A stretch of DNA of 32,094 nt, taken from Nitrospirota bacterium. Lineage in GTDB: Bacteria > Nitrospirota > Nitrospiria > Nitrospirales > Nitrospiraceae. The notes beneath the pieces were generated by a model. The model was not told the DNA's origin, searched no databases, and worked only from the letters and a program-made list of their open reading frames with translations. The position numbers were made by a program, and so were the translations under genes. Numbering within the stretch: position 1 is the first letter of the stretch; each line of letters starts with the position of its first letter. The stretch is taken from NCBI GenBank assembly GCA_013388555.1, contig JACAFD010000197.1, forward strand, positions 1 to 32,094, written 5' to 3'. Positions 21,833-29,893 of the stretch are shown in pieces.

Positions 21833-23259
21833 CCCTGCGTCCCACCTACAGTGATTTCGTCGATTCGAATAGTCGGCAGGCCAACTCCCACTGGTACGGA
21901 CTGCCCGTCCTTGCCACAGGTGCCAATGCCCTCGTCAAGTTTGAGGTCGTGTCCAACCATCGAAACTTTGGTGAGAATTTCCGGTCCGCTGCCGATCAAC
22001 GTCGCGCCCTTGACCGGCCTCGTCACCTTACCCCCCTCGATCATATACGCTTCGCTGGCGGAAAATACGAATTTCCCGTTCGTGATATCCACCTGGCCGC
22101 CTCCGAACGACACGGCATACAGCCCGCGATCGACCGAGCGAATGATCTCATCAGGGTCTGAAGTCCCAGCCAACATAAATGTATTCGTCATTCGTGGCAG
22201 AACTACACTTTGGTAACTTTCTCGTCTCCCATTGCCGGTTACTGGAATCCCCATAAGACGCGCATTTAATTTGTCAGTGATGTAGCCGCGTAGAATCCCG
22301 CGCTCAATGAGCACGGTGCGACCGGTCGGAGTCCCTTCATCATCCATATTGAGCGAGCCCCGCCGGCCTGGCAGCGTTCCATCATCCACGATCGTACAGA
22401 CCTCGGACGCTACCCGCTTACCGAGAAGGTGAGAGAATGCTGAGGTTTTCTTGCGATTGAAGTCTGCTTCCAGACCATGGCCAATAGCTTCATGCAACAA
22501 AATCCCGGGCCAGCCTCCACCCAGCACGACCGGCATGACACCAGCCGGCGCCTCCACGGCAGAGAGGTTGAGAATCGCTTCACGCGCCGCTTCACGCGCA
22601 AATCGTAAATGCCGATCGCCGTCGTGATAAAACTCAAACCCTACACGGCCACCCCCGCCGAATGAACCGGCCTGTCGTTGGCCATTCTCCTCGGCAATGC
22701 AGGTCACTTGCAGCCGCGATAGTGGCTGCCTATCCCCGATGAGTAGCCCGTCCGATGTGGCGACCACCACCACCTTAAACTCCGTATTGAACGAGGCCAT
22801 CACATTCTTAATACGCGGATCATACCGGCGCGCCTCCGCATCGATGGCATTCAATAAGGACACACGATCCGCCGTGGCGACTTCGGCTTGTGCCCGTTCG
22901 ATCGGATAGAGATTTCGCGTTGGGCGTTGGTTGACCGGTACCGAAACCCGGCCAGCCTCGCTCGGCGAATTGGCAATGTACCGAGCCGTATCGGCCGCGA
23001 GTTCGAGAGCCGCCTTCGTCAGTTCATCGGAATAGGCAAAACCGGTTTTTTCTCCCGCCGTCGCTCGCACCCCTACACCCTGCGACACACTCTTCGTCGC
23101 ACGCTTAACGAGGGATTCCTCCATTGAGACGGATTCGGACACACAGGACTCGAAGTAGAGGTCAGCATAGTCAACATCACGAACCTTGACGCGCCCAAGC
23201 GCCCCGAGCACCTCTCCTTCAGTCAGACCAAAGGACGTTAGCTGAACAAGTTCACCCAT
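21829..23259 (-). CDS. tldD: TldD, catalytic subunit of the TldD/E metalloprotease
   Basis: A 476-residue zinc protease subunit. The metal-binding motif HEAIGH is at residues 256-261 within LHEAIGHGLEADFNRKKTSAF. Other family segments are EEGTPTGRTVLIERGIL-like (DDEGTPTGRTVLIERGILRG) and GGQVDITNGKFVFSASEAYMIEGG near the C-terminus. ATG 23259 was chosen because GGAG lies about nine bases upstream and the family starts near here; a TTG at 23289 would add ten residues. It is the first gene of a tldD-pmbA operon with a promoter at 23300-23329. Confidence 0.93.
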   Translation of the reverse strand: MGELVQLTSFGLTEGEVLGALGRVKVRDVDYADLYFESCVSESVSMEESLVKRATKSVSQGVGVRATAGEKTGFAYSDELTKAALELAADTARYIANSPSEAGRVSVPVNQRPTRNLYPIERAQAEVATADRVSLLNAIDAEARRYDPRIKNVMASFNTEFKVVVVATSDGLLIGDRQPLSRLQVTCIAEENGQRQAGSFGGGGRVGFEFYHDGDRHLRFAREAAREAILNLSAVEAPAGVMPVVLGGGWPGILLHEAIGHGLEADFNRKKTSAFSHLLGKRVASEVCTIVDDGTLPGRRGSLNMDDEGTPTGRTVLIERGILRGYITDKLNARLMGIPVTGNGRRESYQSVVLPRMTNTFMLAGTSDPDEIIRSVDRGLYAVSFGGGQVDITNGKFVFSASEAYMIEGGKVTRPVKGATLIGSGPEILTKVSMVGHDLKLDEGIGTCGKDGQSVPVGVGLPTIRIDEITVGGTQG

Positions 23260-23299
23260 GGCTAGATCTCCAGGACAGTTGGCGCGCAAAGAGACCGTG

Positions 23300-23329
23300 A
23301 GTATAGCTGATCACCTCCAAGAGGCGCAA
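23300..23329 (-). promoter_or_regulatory. Sigma-70 promoter for tldD-pmbA
   Basis: On the minus strand TTGCGC (23324-23329), an 18-base gap, then TATACT (23300-23305). Transcription would begin near 23293, about 34 bases before ATG 23259. A TTG at 23289 that could serve as a longer tldD start would then lie almost at the transcript 5' end. Confidence 0.5.
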
Positions 23330-23379
23330 CGACGACTCCTACAACTCATCGCTTTTACAGGCCTTTTACGAAAATCTAT

Positions 23380-23408
23380 TTGACATTACTTCTTCTCACC
23401 AGTAGACT
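23380..23408 (+). promoter_or_regulatory. Sigma-70 promoter for the uppS-cdsA-dxr cluster
   Basis: TTGACA at 23380-23385, exactly 17 bases, then TAGACT at 23403-23408. The start point near 23415 gives a leader of about 45 nt before ATG 23461. The TTG at 23380 that would extend uppS is part of the -35 box, which supports the shorter protein. Confidence 0.7.
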
Positions 23409-23460
23409 TTGCCACCTACCCACATTCCTCCTGAGAGGGGTCATTACCAACAGCACGCAT

Positions 23461-24246
23461 ATGGACACGAAAGACTCGTCGGCTGTGGACCAGCTATCCG
23501 TCGAAGAGCTCGCAGCAAAACTCGAACCAGACCTACTACCCAAGCACGTCGCCATCATCATGGATGGCAATGGCCGCTGGGCGGAGCTGCGAAGCCTCCC
23601 TCGTATTGCCGGTCACCGGGAAGGAATCAAATCAGTTCGGGAAATGATCACGGTCTGCTTGGAATTGGGCATCCATGCCCTGACAGTGTATGCGTTTTCA
23701 CAGGAGAACTGGAACCGCCCCATTCAAGAAATCTCCTCGCTCATGGGCTTGCTTGAATACTACCTCTCCACGGAGCGGGCAAAACTCATTGAGCAGGGCG
23801 TCCGGTTGCGCACAATCGGCCGACTCGACTCTCTCCCTGCCTCCGCACTCCAATGGGTACGGGCCGCCGAACAGGAAACCGCCCATCTCGATCGACTGCA
23901 TCTCACGGTCGCCCTCAGCTATGGTGGCCGCGCCGAAATCGTGGATGCGGTGCGTGAACTCCTTCAAGAAGCAGAGGACGGAAAGCTGCAACCGGATGAC
24001 GTGGATGAGGCGCGTATCCAGCAATACCTCTATACCCACGATCTGCCAGACCCAGATCTGTTGATTCGCACCAGCGGAGAAACACGAATCAGCAACTTTC
24101 TCCTCTGGCAGGTCGCCTATACCGAGCTTTATTTCACTCCAACCCTGTGGCCCGATTTCCGTCGCCGGGAACTCTTGCTGGCCCTGCTGGAATACCAGCG
24201 ACGCGAGCGGCGATTTGGTCGCGTCCTCAGCACCATTTCTCCATAG
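23461..24246 (+). CDS. uppS: Isoprenyl transferase (undecaprenyl diphosphate synthase)
   Basis: A 261-residue cis-prenyltransferase that extends farnesyl diphosphate with isopentenyl diphosphate to the C55 lipid carrier for peptidoglycan and O-antigen. Family signatures are HVAIIMDGNGRWA (catalytic Asp), GHREGIKSVREM, TVYAFSQENWNRP, ALSYGGRAEIVDAV, and the C-terminal DPDLLIRTSGETRISNFLLWQVAYTELYF with the conserved RTSGE. The start at ATG 23461 gives the normal length; the longer version from TTG 23380 would begin inside the promoter. The cdsA GTG shares the last base of this stop codon. Confidence 0.95.
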   Translation: MDTKDSSAVDQLSVEELAAKLEPDLLPKHVAIIMDGNGRWAELRSLPRIAGHREGIKSVREMITVCLELGIHALTVYAFSQENWNRPIQEISSLMGLLEYYLSTERAKLIEQGVRLRTIGRLDSLPASALQWVRAAEQETAHLDRLHLTVALSYGGRAEIVDAVRELLQEAEDGKLQPDDVDEARIQQYLYTHDLPDPDLLIRTSGETRISNFLLWQVAYTELYFTPTLWPDFRRRELLLALLEYQRRERRFGRVLSTISP

Positions 24247-25133
24247 TGGCCGATCTCAACCTCCAGATGCAGGAATACAAAGCCACCGGCGAGCAGCAGG
24301 CTAAACCAGCAGCATCCCGGTTTGATCCCCGTCGGATCTATACCATTCTGGTCCTTGCTCCAGTTGTGTATGCCGTCACCCGTTACCTTCCGCCCCTCGT
24401 ATTCTCCGGCGTCGTGGTGCTGGCGGGAGCACTTGCCCTCTACGAATTCTACCGATTATGTTTCTGCGGCCGCAGCCATTCCTGGCTGATAGGAATCGGG
24501 CTGGCAGGGTTCGCCGCCCTGATCTTCAGCTCACACCGGCCGGACATCATCGGCCCAACCCTCCTGGCCACATTGGTCTGTGTCATGTCTGTCCCGCTCT
24601 TCAGTCGCTCGCCACTCGAACAGACCCTAAAAGATGGGGCGATGACCCTGTTCGGCGTGCTCTATCTGAGTTTCACCCTGGGCACACTCTCGATGACGAG
24701 ACTCCTGCCTCAGGGAGAATGGCTGATTTTTTTTCTCCTGCTGGTAACCTGGGCATCCGATACCGGCGCCTACTATGCCGGCACTCTGTACGGACGACAT
24801 CCCTTGGCCCCCAGGATCAGTCCCAAAAAAACGATCGAGGGCTTGGTGGGCGGCTTGATAACTGCCATAATCGTCGGGTACGTCGCTCGTTGGTGGTTTC
24901 TCCCAGAGTTATCAAGTTTTGACTGTCTGATCTTGGCCATCCTACTGACCTTCACAGGTCTCTGGGGTGATCTGACCGAATCGGTCATGAAACGCAGCGT
25001 TGGAGTGAAGGATTCCGGCGGAATACTGCCGGGCCATGGCGGTATGCTGGATCGTCTGGATAGTCTCTTGTTCGCTGCCCCTGCGTTCTACTACTATATA
25101 ACCTTGGCAAGCCGGCTACGAGTCAGTGAGTGA
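24246..25133 (+). CDS. cdsA: Phosphatidate cytidylyltransferase (CDP-diglyceride synthase)
   Basis: A 295-residue integral membrane enzyme making CDP-diacylglycerol from phosphatidate and CTP, the branch point of phospholipid synthesis. About seven or eight hydrophobic helices follow a polar 35-residue N-terminus. The CdsA signature is intact near the C-terminus: GLWGDLTESVMKRSVGVKDSG followed by LPGHGGMLDRLDSLLFAAP, with the metal- and substrate-binding Asp residues. GTG 24246 overlaps the uppS stop by one base (TAGTG); ATG 24267 is the alternative. Position between uppS and dxr is a widely conserved order. Confidence 0.93.
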   Translation: MADLNLQMQEYKATGEQQAKPAASRFDPRRIYTILVLAPVVYAVTRYLPPLVFSGVVVLAGALALYEFYRLCFCGRSHSWLIGIGLAGFAALIFSSHRPDIIGPTLLATLVCVMSVPLFSRSPLEQTLKDGAMTLFGVLYLSFTLGTLSMTRLLPQGEWLIFFLLLVTWASDTGAYYAGTLYGRHPLAPRISPKKTIEGLVGGLITAIIVGYVARWWFLPELSSFDCLILAILLTFTGLWGDLTESVMKRSVGVKDSGGILPGHGGMLDRLDSLLFAAPAFYYYITLASRLRVSE

Positions 25134-25143
25134 AGGAGTTCCT

Positions 25144-26304
25144 ATGAAAACTATCATCATTCTCGGTTCCACCGGGTCAATCGGCACCAATACCTTGGAT
25201 ATCGTGGAACGGTTCCCCGACAAGTTCCGCGTAGCAGGCCTCACTGCCCACAGCAATGATGAAAAACTCGAGGACCAGATCCGAGTATTCAAGCCTCGCG
25301 TGGTCGCTCTATCGGATGCCTCCGCTGCCGCCAAACTCCGGCAACGTTGTGCGAGTCTACCCGTCGAAATTCTAGCAGGAGAAGAGGGATTGATTCAGGT
25401 TGCCTCTACGCCCGAAGCGGAACTCGTCATATCAGCTATCGTCGGTGGCGCCGGCCTTGTGCCTACCCTTGCGGCCATCCGAAGTGGGAAGCAAATCGCC
25501 TTGGCCAATAAAGAGCCGATGGTCATGGCTGGAAAACTGATGCAGGACGAGGCGCGACGGCATGGGGTTCGTATCTTTCCGGTCGACAGCGAACACAGTG
25601 CAATCTTCCAGTCATTGGAAGGCCATCGCATCGAGGATGTCCGCCGCCTGATCTTGACGGCATCCGGAGGAGCGCTTTGGACCGTAGGCCGTGAGGATCT
25701 GCAGGATGTCACACCAGAGCGAGCGCTCCAACATCCCAACTGGAAGATGGGCGCAAAAATCACGATTGATTCTGCCACATTGATGAACAAAGGGCTCGAG
25801 GTCATCGAAGCCCGTTGGCTCTTCGACATACCGGCATCCAAGATCGAAGTCATGATTCATAGGGAAAGCATCATTCACTCTCTGGTAGAATATAGCGATC
25901 GTTCAATGATCGCGCAGTTGGGATTACCGGATATGCGGACACCTATTTCATACGCCATGCAATATCCAGGACGCCTGTCGATGGATCTCCCTTCGCTGGA
26001 TCTAACGGAAATCGCAACGTTGACATTCTGTAAACCGGATCACGACCGGTTTCCTTGTTTAGGTCTTGGATATGAATCACTTCGGATCGGCGGTACCATG
26101 CCGGCCACGATGAATGCTGCGAATGAGGTTGCGGTTGAGGCGTTCTTGAATGGAGGTATCCGGTTCACCAACATTGCGGAAATCATTCGCAGCACGATGG
26201 ACGACCACAACCCCAAAGAGGTGGAGACGTTGGAAGATGCACTGGAAGCAGATCGTGAGGCCAGGGAAAAAGCCGAATCATTGGTTGTGGCGTTAGCACG
26301 CTAG
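25144..26304 (+). CDS. dxr: 1-deoxy-D-xylulose 5-phosphate reductoisomerase
   Basis: A 386-residue NADPH-dependent enzyme of the MEP pathway, converting DXP to 2-C-methyl-D-erythritol 4-phosphate. The N-terminal GSTGSIG nucleotide loop, ALANKEPMVMAG, the metal/substrate motif DSEHSAIFQ, SATLMNKGLEVIEA and HRESIIHSLVEY are all present. ATG 25144 is supported by AAGGAG six bases upstream; the frame extends 18 bases further to a GTG overlapping cdsA, which is less likely. It supplies isoprenoid precursors used by the neighbouring UppS and by HpnD elsewhere in the window. Confidence 0.95.
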   Translation: MKTIIILGSTGSIGTNTLDIVERFPDKFRVAGLTAHSNDEKLEDQIRVFKPRVVALSDASAAAKLRQRCASLPVEILAGEEGLIQVASTPEAELVISAIVGGAGLVPTLAAIRSGKQIALANKEPMVMAGKLMQDEARRHGVRIFPVDSEHSAIFQSLEGHRIEDVRRLILTASGGALWTVGREDLQDVTPERALQHPNWKMGAKITIDSATLMNKGLEVIEARWLFDIPASKIEVMIHRESIIHSLVEYSDRSMIAQLGLPDMRTPISYAMQYPGRLSMDLPSLDLTEIATLTFCKPDHDRFPCLGLGYESLRIGGTMPATMNAANEVAVEAFLNGGIRFTNIAEIIRSTMDDHNPKEVETLEDALEADREAREKAESLVVALAR

Positions 26305-26366
26305 CAGAATGCTAAAACACTCGCTTTTTGTGCGAGGCGATGCGGTGATAGTGCCTGAATAGTGAA

Positions 26367-26519
26367 CAGGATGCTCAAAAAGGCAGTCCAGCAAGGCCGC
26401 AACGGATGAAGAAGGCTTAGGTCGGGGTTGAGGTTAAGCGTCGAACAGGTTCTTGTTTGCTCAACCTTAGCCTCAGCCTTAACCTTCCAATAACGCTGGC
26501 GGACTTTTTCAGCATCCTG
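26367..26519. repeat. Large palindromic element between dxr and rseP
   Basis: The outer arms 26367-26392 (CAGGATGCTCAAAAAGGCAG...) and 26495-26519 (GGACTTTTTCAGCATCCTG at the end) pair over about 25 bp with a few mismatches. The inner part holds a second dyad of GGTTGAGGTTAAG against CTTAGCCTCAGCCTTAACC type. From memory, palindromes with GGATGCTGAAAAAG ends recur in Nitrospira genomes. It may also reduce read-through into rseP. Confidence 0.65.
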
Positions 26520-26546
26520 CTAGGTCTACACGAAGGAGCATACACT

Positions 26547-27938
26547 GTGTTCATGGCGTTTACCTGGTCCCCTGATACCATCTGGTTGTTGCTTCAGAAG
26601 GCCTGGTGGTTCCTGGTCGTTCTGGGCGTGTTGGTCGCGTTCCATGAACTCGGGCATTTTTTGGCCGCTCGCTGGGTTGGAGTCAAGGTGCTCAAGTTTT
26701 CTCTTGGATTCGGACCAAAGCTGTTCGGCCGCCAAATGGGTGAAACTGAATATCTCCTCTCGGCCATTCCGCTTGGTGGTTATGTAAAACTCTTCGGCGA
26801 AGATGAAGCTGAGGCGACGACACAGGAGGACCGTGCTCGATCCTTTGCGCACAAAGGCCTTTGGGGAAAAGTCCTGATCGTCGCCGCAGGACCTGGGTTT
26901 AACTTCATTCTGGCATATTTCATTTTTGCCGGATGGCTTGCAACAGGAACTCCGCTTTTTGTTCCAACGTTCCAGGATCTGACTCCGGATATCGAAGCGA
27001 TGGCCCCCGGCTCTCCAGCCGATACCGCAGGCATCCAGATTGGAGATCGCGTCAGTCGAGTCAACGGACAGGCGATTTCGACCAGAACTGAACTCTTCGA
27101 TGCTGTGGCGAAAAGCAACGGCCAGACGCTGACGCTGGAGATTAAACGAGACGGACAACTCAAGACGCTGAAGGTCACACCCACCACCGCCTCGAGTCCA
27201 CAGACATCTTCACAAGAACCAGGATATTACCTAGGCGTCGAAGAAGCTCCCCCTCTGGTCACCTCAGTCATGCAAAGCTCTCCGGCAGCCAAAGCGGGGC
27301 TTCAAACCGGGGACCATGTAGTCAGCATCGACGGTCGGACGATCCATACCTGGTCCCAAATGACTGGCATCGTGAAAGAAAGCCCCAACCGCCAGTTACA
27401 GGTGGAAGTGTTGCGGGAGGGACATCGGATTTCGTTGTCTGTGACGCCCAGTGTTGAGAAAACGATGGTCAACGGTCAGTCAGTCGACATCGGCAAAATC
27501 GGCATTTCAGGCCCAGGCCGTTCGATCATGCGCTCCAGCACTCCTCTACTGTCTCTGTATGATGGTTTGGTAGCCACATGGGGCTGGACCGAACTGACCG
27601 CGATCGGTCTCTACAAGATGATCGTAGGGGATATCTCCAGCAAGAATATCGGCGGCCCGCTCACCATCGCCAACATATCCGGTGAAGCCGCTTCTCAAGG
27701 GGCATCAAGTGTGGTCTTCCTCATCGCCATTCTGAGCATCAATCTGGGTGTCCTCAACCTGCTCCCCATTCCCATCCTCGACGGCGGCCATCTCTTGTTT
27801 TTTCTGATCGAGGGCATCCTCCGAAAACCTCTCGGTGAACGACAGAGAGAACTCGCCCAGCAGGCCGGTCTCGTGCTGTTAGTAGGCGTCATGATCTTCG
27901 CATTCTGGAACGACCTTGAGCGGATATTCATTCGTTAG
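26547..27938 (+). CDS. rseP: RIP metalloprotease RseP (site-2 protease)
   Basis: A 463-residue intramembrane zinc protease that releases membrane-held anti-sigma factors and clears signal-peptide remnants. The active site HELGH is at residues 33-37 in the first helix, and the second metal motif NLLPIPILDGGH has Asp412. Two PDZ domains lie between them: one around DIEAMAPGSPADTAGIQIGDRV and one around VTSVMQSSPAAKAGLQTGDHV. GTG 26547 was chosen because AAGGAG ends eight bases earlier; ATG 26553 is two codons on and further from the site. An upstream TTG extension would begin inside the palindromic repeat and is rejected. The partner anti-sigma factor is not in the window. Confidence 0.94.
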   Translation: MFMAFTWSPDTIWLLLQKAWWFLVVLGVLVAFHELGHFLAARWVGVKVLKFSLGFGPKLFGRQMGETEYLLSAIPLGGYVKLFGEDEAEATTQEDRARSFAHKGLWGKVLIVAAGPGFNFILAYFIFAGWLATGTPLFVPTFQDLTPDIEAMAPGSPADTAGIQIGDRVSRVNGQAISTRTELFDAVAKSNGQTLTLEIKRDGQLKTLKVTPTTASSPQTSSQEPGYYLGVEEAPPLVTSVMQSSPAAKAGLQTGDHVVSIDGRTIHTWSQMTGIVKESPNRQLQVEVLREGHRISLSVTPSVEKTMVNGQSVDIGKIGISGPGRSIMRSSTPLLSLYDGLVATWGWTELTAIGLYKMIVGDISSKNIGGPLTIANISGEAASQGASSVVFLIAILSINLGVLNLLPIPILDGGHLLFFLIEGILRKPLGERQRELAQQAGLVLLVGVMIFAFWNDLERIFIR

Positions 27939-27980
27939 CACATGCCACAACCCCCCTCCAGATCGATGCATCCATAGCCC

Positions 27981-29681
27981 ATGCGGACCTCTCACGTCTT
28001 AATCCCCACATTGCGAGAAGACCCTGGCGAAGCGGAAACCGTCAGCCATAAGCTGATGCTTCGAGCCGGTCTGATCCGCAAAGTAGCCGCCGGCATCTAC
28101 ACATACCTTCCCCTTGGACTCCGGGTCATCCGAAAAGTCGAACAGATCATTCGAGAAGAGATGAACCGGGCTGGCGCCCAAGAACTCCTCATGCCCATCG
28201 CCTCCCCAGCAGAATTATGGCAAGAAACAGGCCGCTGGAGCTTCTACGGCAAAGAGCTACTGCGATTTAAGGATCGCCATGAACGGGAATTCTGCTTAGG
28301 ACCAACCCATGAAGAAGTGATTACAGACTTGTTTAGGCGAGAAGTCCGTTCCTATCGGCAGATGCCGTTGAACTTTTATCAGATTCAAACAAAATTCCGC
28401 GACGAAATACGCCCTCGCTTCGGGCTTATGCGGGGGCGCGAATTTATCATGAAAGATGCCTACAGCTTTGACCAAGACGAAGCGGGCGCCAGACTCAGCT
28501 ATCAGAAGATGTACGACGCCTACCATCGCATTTTCACGCGCTGCGGTCTCACATTCCGTGCTGTGGAAGCCGACACCGGCCTGATCGGCGGGAGTTCATC
28601 GCACGAATTCATGGTACTCGCAGATACCGGCGAAAACACAATTGTCTACAGTGATGGCGGCACCTATGCTGCCAACATCGAACAGGCGGAAGTATTTCCT
28701 CCCACTGAAGTAGATGCCGAGCCCCCGCGCCCCCTGCGCACCGTACAGACGCCTGGATGCCGAACTGTCGAAGAAGTCACGAAGTTTCTCAACACCTCCT
28801 CCGCACACCTCGTCAAAACGCTCCTCTATTCAACGGGAGGAAATACAGTCGCAGTGTTAGTACGGGGAGACCATGAGGCAAACGAGGTGAAAATTCAACG
28901 ACTCCTTCGAATAAATGGTCTTGAACTCGCAACTCCCACTGTCGTGGCGCAGGTCACTGGCGCTCCGGTAGGGTTTGCCGGCCCCATCGGCCTCAAAGAT
29001 GTTCGAATCATTGCTGATCACGCGATCAAAGCCATGCGCAACGTGGTCGTCGGCGCCAATCAGATCGATACGCACTATGTCGATGCGAATTGGGATCGCG
29101 ATTTTCATGTCGAACAGTTTGCCGATCTTCGCAGCGCTTGTGCAGGGGATCCGTCACCGAAGAGGGACGGGATATTGAGGATGGCGAAAGGCATTGAGGT
29201 CGGACATGTCTTTATGCTCGGCACCAAGTACAGTGAAACCATGAAAGCCACCTTTTTGGATCTTCATGGCAAAGAATGTCTCGCCGTCATGGGATGCTAC
29301 GGGATCGGTGTTGGGCGGACCGCAGCTTCGGCAATCGAACAGAATCACGACCCTAAAGGGATTATTTGGCCTTTCCCCATCGCACCATTCCACGTACATC
29401 TCCTCCCGCTGACTCAATCGACCCAGACCGCCAAAGTCACAGCACAACTCTACGACGACTTACAAACAGCAGGACTAGAAGTACTCTGGGATGACCGGGA
29501 CGAACGAGCTGGCGTAAAGTTCAACGATGCCGACCTGATGGGAGCTCCATTCCAAGTCGCCATCGGAGACAAAAGCCTCGCCGAAGGAGTTGTAGAGATT
29601 AAGACTCGGAAAGACGGGAAGAAGGTTAAGCTGCCGCCCGCCCAAGTCGTTGGTCATCTCACAGAAGCACGACCCAGCTGA
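27981..29681 (+). CDS. proS: Prolyl-tRNA synthetase, bacterial type with editing insertion
   Basis: A 566-residue class II aminoacyl-tRNA synthetase of the long bacterial type. Motif 1 lies around [24 protein letters not shown], motif 2 around [32 protein letters not shown], and motif 3 is [15 protein letters not shown]. The INS editing domain, which hydrolyses Ala-tRNA(Pro), lies between motifs 2 and 3, roughly residues 225-400. The anticodon-binding domain closes the protein ([29 protein letters not shown]). It follows rseP after 42 bases and probably shares its transcript. Confidence 0.95.
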   Translation: MRTSHVLIPTLREDPGEAETVSHKLMLRAGLIRKVAAGIYTYLPLGLRVIRKVEQIIREEMNRAGAQELLMPIASPAELWQETGRWSFYGKELLRFKDRHEREFCLGPTHEEVITDLFRREVRSYRQMPLNFYQIQTKFRDEIRPRFGLMRGREFIMKDAYSFDQDEAGARLSYQKMYDAYHRIFTRCGLTFRAVEADTGLIGGSSSHEFMVLADTGENTIVYSDGGTYAANIEQAEVFPPTEVDAEPPRPLRTVQTPGCRTVEEVTKFLNTSSAHLVKTLLYSTGGNTVAVLVRGDHEANEVKIQRLLRINGLELATPTVVAQVTGAPVGFAGPIGLKDVRIIADHAIKAMRNVVVGANQIDTHYVDANWDRDFHVEQFADLRSACAGDPSPKRDGILRMAKGIEVGHVFMLGTKYSETMKATFLDLHGKECLAVMGCYGIGVGRTAASAIEQNHDPKGIIWPFPIAPFHVHLLPLTQSTQTAKVTAQLYDDLQTAGLEVLWDDRDERAGVKFNDADLMGAPFQVAIGDKSLAEGVVEIKTRKDGKKVKLPPAQVVGHLTEARPS

Positions 29682-29893
29682 GTACCCTACCACCAGCAAC
29701 GGTGTCATGGCTTCTGTCTCTCCGTAACCACACCAGTCTAAAACTGCCTTTTCCTTGCCTTCCATCCCTGATCAGCTAGACTGAAATTCGAGCGCTGCCT
29801 CAAGACACTTGCGATCAGGTGGATCACACCCACGCTTCATTGAGCGGATAAACCCGGCAACGCCCTTCGGGTCGATGGTCAGGAGCCCAGCTG

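Noticed and set aside
26457-26546. 30-residue N-terminal extension of RseP from TTG 26457
   Set aside because: The extension is encoded by the palindromic repeat and lacks a ribosome binding site, while AAGGAG is placed correctly for GTG 26547.
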